Shown piece after piece: positions 56,372 through 64,000 of a stretch of 64,000 nt of DNA. The stretch is from NCBI GenBank assembly GCA_037447655.1, contig JBBHKE010000140.1:185248-249247 (forward strand), given 5' to 3'. A model generated the notes under the pieces. That model was not told the origin of the DNA. It ran no database searches and saw only the letters and a list, made by a program, of their open reading frames with translations. Source of the stretch: Zygnema cylindricum. Lineage: Eukaryota; Streptophyta; Zygnematophyceae; Zygnematales; Zygnemataceae. The translations under genes were made by a program, and so were the position numbers. Within the stretch, counting starts at the first letter, position 1, and the number at the start of each line of letters is the position of its first letter.

Positions 56372-56885
56372 ACTTATGATCGATATATCGTTCCAATATA
56401 TCGAGAAGCTTAATATCGCGACGCTGATTCGATATATTCTAATATCGATATCGAAGTGACGTTAGGAAGAGGTCGCATAAAGACAAACTTTCTAATACCG
56501 GAATCCGACATTTTTTAATTTATCAAAATCTCAACACCCGAAACATTGTCGCGTTATGTCACGTTATTAAATTATTAACTGGCATTGTTTACAAATTAAA
56601 AAGTTAATCAACACTCGATTTCTCGCGACTAAATTACCCATAACATAACTCGCAATCTAGTACCCGAGTCTGTACCCGACTGTTACCCGATCCCCCGCGA
56701 CGGATCCATTACGGATTTGGGTCCCAAATTTTGGGGGCCGGTCAGATTCACGCAGGTGATTAAAAATATATATATATAAAAAACGAGTACGATCAGGTAA
56801 GTAAAAAACGAAAATTTTGAAGGTTTTGTACCAATGTATACTATCCAATAATATTATACTTGGTAGTCTTGGTACAATGGAAGGT
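56372..56885. mobile_element. Mixed hAT MITE remnants
   Basis: Contains GATATATCG-rich sequence of the TAGTGTTG family, then (56655-56885) a diverged copy of the left part of the CAGAGGTCGC element (shared CAAATTTTGGGGGCCGG). Confidence 0.55.
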
Positions 56886-57341
56886 AGTGTCGTGTATCAA
56901 CAGTTAATTTATCGCGATAACATCGATATCGATAGTCATCAGTTATCGAACAATCAGGGGTCATGATATATCGCTGCGAGACCAACAAATTCATTATGGA
57001 AAGTGGAAATAATATAGTACGCTATACAATAGTACATTGTAATGGATTGTATAATTGTTTTCACTGTACATAGCGTGGCATGTCACGTATGAAAATATCT
57101 TCCTTACTCGGTATAGTGTAAAACATAAAAACCGAGATTCAGTAAAACGGTATAAATGATACAATTGTACGGTATGAACTGCATAATTATTGTCGATACT
57201 TATCAAGTCGGTGTTATCGGGGTGAAATTTTATCGCGATAACCCCTACAACGATATATTGTGTTAATACATCGATTATTGCCAGGCCATGAAAAAAGACA
57301 TATCGGTTATTCACAAATGGCTACCGATACATAGCACTTAT
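56886..57341. mobile_element. hAT MITE, TAGTG family
   Basis: Ends TAGTGTCGTGTATCAAC and TACCGATACATAGCACTTA are diverged inverted repeats; the interior has TTATCGCGATAA motifs. No clear 8-bp duplication. Confidence 0.55.
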
Positions 57342-57539
57342 TCTTTTCGACCATCAAACTCATTTTTTTTCCGTGCATACTTGTCCTACCACTATTCCGA
57401 CGGTTGCGATGGAAAGGTAGGATATTTCTATCGGCGGTATCGAAGTGAAAACCGAATATGCGGTCATGTGTGCATAAGAAACACTCGATTCAGCGGTAAT
57501 TACAAATTTTAACTACTGATAGTGATACTGCATAGGAAA

Positions 57540-57897
57540 GTGTTTTGAATCGAGGGCCCCTTGACGACATTCGATATGTATCTATTTTTTAGTGCCCGAT
57601 TATCGATAAATCTCTCCAATATATCAAGAAGCTCAATATCACGATATTATACAGATATCATCAAAACAATATGTTGAAATATTTATATCACAATATATCA
57701 TAGCGAAATTGGGTTGGAAATAATTCTTAGTACATTACATCCATACTATAGTTGTACGGACCCTCACTCCCCACCTATTATATGGCGATGATTATCATTA
57801 GTCCTAGAGCGATCTAGCGGGCCCTCATGCCTCTAGATATTTGTCATAGTGAATATCGATTTTATCGCGATAAGAACTTTCCCGACACACAACACTA
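57540..57897. mobile_element. hAT MITE, TAGTG family
   Basis: Left end TGTTTTGAATCGAGGGCCCC, right end CCCGACACACAACACTA; GATAA/TATCG motifs inside. Ends decayed. Confidence 0.5.
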
Positions 57898-57924
57898 TAG
57901 TACCGTAGTATATGATGTATATTA

Positions 57925-58377
57925 CAAGTCGTGTCGTGCCGATAACCGATATGGCCCCTTTTTTCGGCTCATTGATAATTTCTATATTGGCACAATATAT
58001 CGATACCGTTGTTATCGCGATAAAAAACAAATAATATCGGTTTTTTACCGCGATAACAACGGTTTGGTAACCATTGGCGATAATTGTACGACTCATACAG
58101 TATAGTTGTACGGTTTATTCCATTTTATTAAACTCACGTTATTGCGTTAAACCGAGTATGGAACAGATTGTCATAACGCTAAATAATATGAATAATTTAA
58201 TACAATATAATATAAAGTACTATTATGTACAGTAACGTACTTTATTTTTTTCCCCTTATCATCGATAAGGAAGTTGTTGGTCTAGGATCGATATATCGGA
58301 ACCCCTCACCGTTCGATAACATATAACTATCGGTGTCGGTTTTATTGCGATAAGTTTTTTAACGATACACAATACTA
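57925..58377. mobile_element. hAT MITE, TAGTG family
   Basis: Left end AAGTCGTGTCGTGCCGATAA, right end TTAACGATACACAATACTA. Same interior style as 35499-36383. Confidence 0.55.
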
Positions 58378-58516
58378 ATTATAAGACACAATAGTTGTCG
58401 AAAGTGAAGAAATTATTAGTGTGAGATTAATATAATGCTCTCAATTCTAGTTCAGTTTCGAATTACGTGGCTGATTTTGACTTGTTTAAAGAATTTGCGC
58501 TAAAAAAACCAATTTC

Positions 58517-58830
58517 TAGTGTTGGGTATCGGGTAGTTTCATATCACGATATCGAGGAAAGTCTTCAATATATCGTACCGCGACCAACATAAATTATCGC
58601 GTTATATATCGCGATATATTGTATTTTATAAAATAAATTTTTTATTTAATATGTTGTTTTAACGATAATGACAATTTTTCTGAAATGTAACGTACGCCGT
58701 GACTGTCGTTCCGTGACTTAAAACGTAACGCCGCAAAATGTAATCGACAAAAAAGTACTAATACCGTAATACTAATTCATATCGTTACTTATTTAGTATG
58801 TACTACGGTACAGAAATTCACATATGAAAA
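58517..58830 (+). mobile_element. hAT MITE left-end fragment (TAGTGTTGGG subtype)
   Basis: Collinear with 52000-52290, sharing TAGTGTTGGGTATCGGGTA, TTCCGTGACTTAAA and CGACAAAAAAGTACTAATAC. No right end found. Confidence 0.6.
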
Positions 58831-58935
58831 CTTGAAACCCACACTCATTTAGTCAAAGTATGATATGAAAAAAAAAATTGCAGACTGTTCGTTTCAGGCA
58901 TGAATTTTTATTATTATTTTTATTTATTAATTTTT

Positions 58936-59185
58936 GAAGTGTACAAAATGAGAATTCTTATTATTATTTTTAGTCAATATTTTATGAAGTGTATAAAATG
59001 TGATATTTTATTCTTATTCGTATTAATCATTTTATGAAGTGTACAAAATGTAAGTTTTAATTATTATTTTTATTTATTATTTTTTAAAGTGTATAAAATG
59101 TGAACTTTTGTTCTTATTATTATTAATTATTTTTTGAAGTGTACAAATTGTAAAATCTTATTCTTATTTGTATTAATTGGAGTAG
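58936..59185. repeat. 50-bp tandem repeat, five copies
   Basis: The core GAAGTGTACAAAATG recurs at 58936, 58986, 59036, 59086 (first base A) and 59136, exactly 50 bp apart, with AT-rich spacers. A related CAAGTGTAAAATATG occurs at about 59429. Confidence 0.9.
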
Positions 59186-59370
59186 CAGTAGCTAGTACTA
59201 CCCGCTGCAGTAGCACTGCCAACAGCTAGTACTACTGGCAGCAACAGTAGCTAGTACTAGCATCTGTAGTAACACTAGTTCTGGCTGCAACGGCACGTAG
59301 TTATAGCCGCTGGAGCTAATCAATTCTCAATTAATTAGGTTCTCAATTAATTAGGTTCTCAATTAATCCA
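59186..59370. repeat. AGTAGCTAGTACTA-rich repeats and a 17-bp triplet
   Basis: Several AGCTAGTACTAC-like units, then TTCTCAATTAATTAGG repeated about three times at 59323-59364. Confidence 0.75.
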
Positions 59371-59481
59371 TTTACAATTTCCGATTCGCAGTTTCCGTGG
59401 AAAAAAAAAAACATCCTCCACCACTTTTCAAGTGTAAAATATGTGAAATTTTTTATTATTTATTTTTATTATTAATTTTGA

Positions 59482-59491
59482 NNNNNNNNNN
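59482..59491. other. Assembly gap (10 N)
   Basis: Ten N bases beside repeat sequence; true gap size unknown. Confidence 0.99.
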
Positions 59492-60718
59492 GATTTATAA
59501 AATTCATGCTAGTGCGTTCTTATAACAAGAAATTAACGCATGAAATAAGACGGAAATACACGCGTAAAATGATAAAAGCACGCGTAAATGGTAAGCGCCG
59601 TTTCAGCGATTGGTGTCTAATAATTAGATTCCGCGTTCGAGTTCGGCATGTCGAGACACACGCAAATTATGCCTAGCTGTGCCGTCTTTGCGGCGTGTTT
59701 TCAAGCGATTCGCATCTTCCATCTTGTGTTTCGCAAACGTTAATTATCATACCTGGGCAAACAGGCGTAACTTTATCAACTTTGGATGTGTTGATAACGT
59801 TTGGCCAGCGTATGGAGAAAGCTTTCTTCGGTTGATGTCGGTGCACCTAAACTGTTATCGGTGCACTTGGTTAAGAATGCGGACAAACGGGTCCATACTA
59901 TTAATTGCAAACGCTTTGTGTTCTACCTTCTACGCTTAGCGAACTTTTGTGCGGCGTTTCTGCCGTGTCGATCCGTATTAAACGCACACAGAGCTGTACG
60001 GCTTGAGCTTGCGCCTTAGATTAATAATCTGTGGTTAGCGACTTTGCCGCGAATGGTAAATGCGCACGAAAATAGTAAAATGCGCACATAAAGGCAGAAT
60101 AAAGTACGCAATTAAAGAACAATATTCTTGCGTGATCGTACTTAAAATATTTAGGGTACGTTTTCTTATCTTGTACGAAAATTAGTTCGTTTCGTGCGAG
60201 TTAATTAATACATATGACGTCGTCCTTTAATTTATGTCTAAGTTAAACGTAACGCTTCGCGATTACAGTACAATTTGGCGGTAAGTTAAATATTAGTATG
60301 TGCTCTCACAGTGGAGCTCAAGTGAAGTGAGAAAGTACCTGCGCGCAACAATTTTATTTACACATGGTTGCCGTAGTTTTGTTACAGTAAACCTTGGCCG
60401 GCCGTGTGAATTGTTGTTTTTTTTATAACGGTCAACGTTCGCAAGTGAGGCATTTTTTAACCGGTCGTTACAATATTTCGCAAGTCAAAGTTGTTCGACG
60501 GATTGACTGTCAAGCATAAACTCAAAGGTATGTAACTTGTCCTAATTTGTACTTCAAGTGTACAATTTTTTGACAACGTGACACGATTACCTGCGCTCAA
60601 CAAAAATTGTCTCTGCAATTTGGAATTCCCTAACTTTATTGCAAACCTTGCTATGAAAAAACCACTTGGGTACAAAGGGGAAAACGAGGTCGTATATTAA
60701 AAAGGGCGACAAATAAGC
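59492..60718. other. Intergenic, no gene recognised
   Basis: Short open frames at about 59679-60019 do not match a family I know. 'ATGCGCAC' occurs twice near 60060-60090. Confidence 0.4.
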
Positions 60719-61253
60719 TACACCGCAAATTCGCTATTAGCGTTAAAAACGCTAATTCAGCGCCTCAAAAATTTGACCCTCGAACGTAAAATAAAATTAA
60801 TAACTTTATTTTTGTTTATGTTAGTATAGGCACTGTTTAATTGGCATTAATTACTATAATTTTGAGTGTTTTTAAATATTTTAATGTACCAAATGTGTCA
60901 ATTAGTGCTAAAACTGCTCGTTACTACGTACAAACGTACACAATAACCGTCAAACAATGGTGTCGAAACGTGAAATTGCGTGCATCGCCACAGAGAAACG
61001 ACCTCATATTTCATTCCTAGTTATAAATATAAAGGAAAATTGCGAAAACCTGCTCTCACATATTCAAGCGTCGAATATGTAAACACAAACTATTGTGGCT
61101 ACAATAAAGGAAGGTGTATCCGAATTAGTGTTACATGTATACATTGGCGTTATTTTTTTTGGCGTTAGGCCCTCAAACCCAAAAAGAGTTAATAACCATC
61201 GTAGTTTATTTACACTAATTATTCTTTAAACTCTAAAAGCGATCCACGGTGTA
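60719..61253. mobile_element. TA-duplicating MITE, CACCG family
   Basis: 535 bp; left end TACACCGCAAATTCGCTATT, right end AAAGCGATCCACGGTGTA. Old and diverged. Confidence 0.65.
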
Positions 61254-62430
61254 TTTCTCCAATTAAAACGGTTAGAAAACCCGTAATGCTAGTTAAATTT
61301 GGTACGTTCACGAGGTAGCGTGCAAAATCTTTTGATTAACACTGTTAATCTGGCGTACTCTTCAACTTGTCGACAATGTATTGTTGTGGGCTTGGGGTGA
61401 ATAGATTGACTAAAAGTTACAAATGAGATTTTTTTTAGGGGGGTGTTGTAACCGCTCGGGCATACTCTCTATAACCATACTTGAAACACCGTATTTTTGT
61501 TTTTTATTGATTTTTTCTATAGCTTTCTATCAGCGGAAAATTGAGGCAGTTTTTTGGACGTTGTAGTTTTGGTACAAATCCGTATTATTTTACTATATAT
61601 AGAACATGTTTGCTGGAGATCGCCAAGGTCTTAACATTGACAGTTAAATTTTTAAATTGTTCGCATTGGAAACAATACTGCTCAATCCATCAAGTTTGTA
61701 GCTAAGGGGAGAGTCTCCATAAAGGTAATTTGTACTGTTAGTGCACTTAAAAACGAAAGTTAATATCAAAGATGGACGAGCGATGACAACCTTACACTTG
61801 ACATAGGCCATATATGACAAGGTGGATTCAAATCAAACGAAAGCCACGAAAAATATTTGACGTAAGATATCATATAAAACTCCTTTTACCAACAATTAGC
61901 CGTTGTGGAAGAGGCAATATATTTTAAAACATTGCAACGCAGTTTTTACAATGATAAAATGTGCAAATACATATATTACAATTTAATGCGTCCCTACAAA
62001 TTTTAAATCTCGTATGTTAGTACAAAAAATATATTAAATCTTTGCCCTTGAATAATCTTTGATGATTTTCAACATTTGAACACAAAACTATGCGAAGCTT
62101 TCTACAACAAAGCACGTAATCAAGACGTACCTAGCTGACACGACTTGATATATTAATGGTCGAAACATTACTATTAGGAACGTGTCCGTAGGATTTTTGG
62201 CATCCCTTGATGTACAAGAGGCATTAAGCACTAAAACACCAAATTGTTACACACCATCCTATTTGTCCAAACATAATATAATTTTTTTTAGTACATATTT
62301 GTATTATCTATTACAAATATAGTTTATCTGATTTGAAATTTTCAAAACTAAAGTTAACAGTGTAATGTAAGCTTTATTCGTATTACGTTTGTTGAAAAGC
62401 AATTATAATGTTACTTGTTTTAATTATCTT
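61254..62430. other. AT-rich intergenic DNA
   Basis: No gene or structured repeat recognised. Confidence 0.4.
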
Positions 62431-63127
62431 TTAGCGTTTAGAGAAAGAGAGAGAGAGAGAATCAAACAAATACAAACCAAGGCTACCCCCTTGGTAGCCA
62501 AGGAGACTGACTGAGGCAGGAGAGAGAAAGAAAGTTGCCTCTAACAAAAATGATTGGACCGACCAGGAGTTTATCTCTGGCTTTACTGGTTCATAGTAGC
62601 CGTCGATCCTATCCGTTTTTTGTAGAGATGGCAATACCTGCATGGAGTGTTATGAGGTAATAAAAAGGACTAGCATGAAAATGGCGTCTAACAGATTACA
62701 TTAAACTAACGAACATAGAACCAAAACCAAATTACGGACGCACAAAATATGTTATGTGCCCCATAATTGAACGACTAAGTGACAAAGCGATATTTAATTC
62801 AACAGTTCACATCAGCGTCGAAAGCTCTGAATGACCCTTTTGGCGGATTACGCCAAAACCGTTAATAGATAAACACGTGGCAACATTTGAGAGGACGCTC
62901 GAGAAGAAATGAACAAATCCATGGCGTTCATCGTGGAAAGTATGACGTTTTTATTGGTGTCTAGAGATCGTACAAAAAACATGGTGGGGTGTGTACTTTT
63001 GTGTATATAGTTTTGTATGGTACAGTCCTCCTATTAGAATAGGGTTTTGTAGATAGAGTCATGAGTAGGTAGTTTAGGATTTAAGGAATTTTAGAGGTTT
63101 TTAGAAGTCCTCTCTCCTATAGTATTA
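62431..63127 (+). repeat. Degenerate copia LTR
   Basis: It has a GAGAGAGAGA stretch, a decayed hairpin-block region (GACCGACCAGGAG... near 62560) and a promoter-to-end region resembling 19270-19450 (shared GTACTTTTGTG-like, TAGGGTTTTGTAG, GAGTAGGTAG). The last part before gag is missing. Confidence 0.55.
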
Positions 63128-63773
63128 GGGGCGGTGATGTTTCCTCGACCTGGATTTGGAGGAGTTCGTTTTTCGAGATCCTCTGGACTCACCAAAGGAA
63201 AAACGAGAATGTCAGACGAGAGTGACGATGATGGAGAGACAGTTACGAGGGAGGGTGAGAAAGGAAAAGGGAAAGCAACACCGGTGGCGACAGGGGCCAC
63301 AACGACTCCAATAGAAAAAAAAATAGAAAAGAATAAAAATACAATTCGGACATATAAAAACAAAGTTGGTAAACATCTCATTCTCAAGAGTGTTACTAGA
63401 GCAATCGCACTTCCTCTCATCAATGTAACCAAATTTGCCGAGATTTGGGAATCCCTTACTAACACATAAGAGTGGAACAATTATGCAACAACAGTTAGTA
63501 GACCAGAAGATAAAAGCCTATGTGTACAAGGGAGGGAGTATGATAGAATTATGTAGTGAGCTTGCTAGACTATTCGTTGAACTTGAGAGTGCAAGCAAAC
63601 CAAAAACAGAAAAGCAGAAGGTTAATACAATAATAATAAACCTCCTAGATAAATATGAGAATATTGTAAACAGGGTGCAGGACTTACCAAACAGTCGGTG
63701 GAACTGGGACGCAACTGTGGGGATGATTCTGGATAGGGAAAACGCTATGGAGCTGTACTATTTTTTTCATACA
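63128..63773 (+). pseudogene. Truncated copia gag
   Basis: Gag of the element-C type in two frames: FPRPGFGGVRFSRSSG, TYKNKVGKHLILKSVTRAIA and KFAEIWESL, then after a shift at about 63465 AYVYKGGSMIELCSELARLF and LLDKYENIVNRVQDLPNSRW to GMILDRENAMEL. The VMGPPS start and the zinc knuckle are missing. At about 63755 it passes abruptly into unrelated sequence. Confidence 0.8.
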
Positions 63774-63902
63774 TACAACATCGAAATAAATAGCTATTCG
63801 GTTTTTGGGAATAAGTAAATGCCTTTTTTGCCAGCTCAATGCCACACAAAATGATAAGGTTTTCTCGGAAAATGGCATCAAAGTAATGTGTAATCTGTGG
63901 TG

Positions 63903-64000
63903 CTTTGTATCGGTAGGGTTTTGCCGATTATCGATATGTACCTTTTTTTGGCTTGCCGATAATTGATATATTGGCACGATACATCGAAACGGGTGTTATT
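63903..64000. mobile_element. hAT MITE left part, runs off the window
   Basis: TTTGTATCGGTAGGGTTTTG, CCGATTATCGATATG and TTGGCACGATACATCG are the left-side motifs seen at 30541 and 35501. Confidence 0.6.

Overview
The window looks like nuclear DNA from a land plant, probably a seed-free lineage (bryophyte, lycophyte or fern). The evidence is a PEPKR2-like protein kinase, a plant-sized three-exon ALG13 gene, and Ty1/copia and Ty3 elements of plant type. The lineage is an inference; no rRNA, tRNA or organelle gene was found to settle it. There is no operon structure. Most of the sequence is transposable elements in several layers, with two recognisable host genes.

Layout. 1-2.6 kb: remains of a Ty3 element and a 28-29 bp tandem array. 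2.7-29.4 kb: a nest of Ty1/copia elements. An old minus-strand copia (here 'B', 5' LTR at 21051-22070) is split by a plus-strand copia ('A', 4979-11411, target-site duplication GTTAT), by a solo LTR ('H', 12470-13632) and by a second solo LTR ('F', 14139-19863, duplication ATCCT). F is itself split by a very young minus-strand element ('C', 14655-19141, duplication CGCGA) that carries one intact 624-codon ORF. Another copia ('D', 22946-29386) sits in a further minus-strand fragment ('G'). 29.4-39 kb: AT-rich DNA packed with MITEs of at least three kinds (TA-duplicating with CACCG ends, hAT-like with 8-bp duplications, PIF/Harbinger-like with TWA duplications) and a segmental duplication. 40.1-44.0 kb: a degenerate, intron-containing Crypton-type tyrosine-recombinase transposon, the most unusual item here. 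44.5-45.2 kb: a Harbinger-like MITE. 46.2-47.4 kb: the kinase gene. 49-51 kb: a broken hAT transposase gene. 53.8-55.8 kb: ALG13 on the minus strand. 56-64 kb: hAT and TA MITEs, tandem repeats, a 10-base assembly gap and a truncated copia.

How the parts relate. The copia elements share a primer-binding site that matches the anticodon arm of initiator tRNA-Met rather than a tRNA 3' end, and this site is read as the first codons of gag. Element C keeps the LTRs, priming site, Gag and polypurine tract but has no protease, integrase or reverse transcriptase, so if it moves it must borrow these, possibly from relatives such as A, B or D, all of which are broken here. The two host genes are unrelated: ALG13 acts in N-glycan assembly at the ER, and the kinase is probably a plant calcium-independent signalling kinase.
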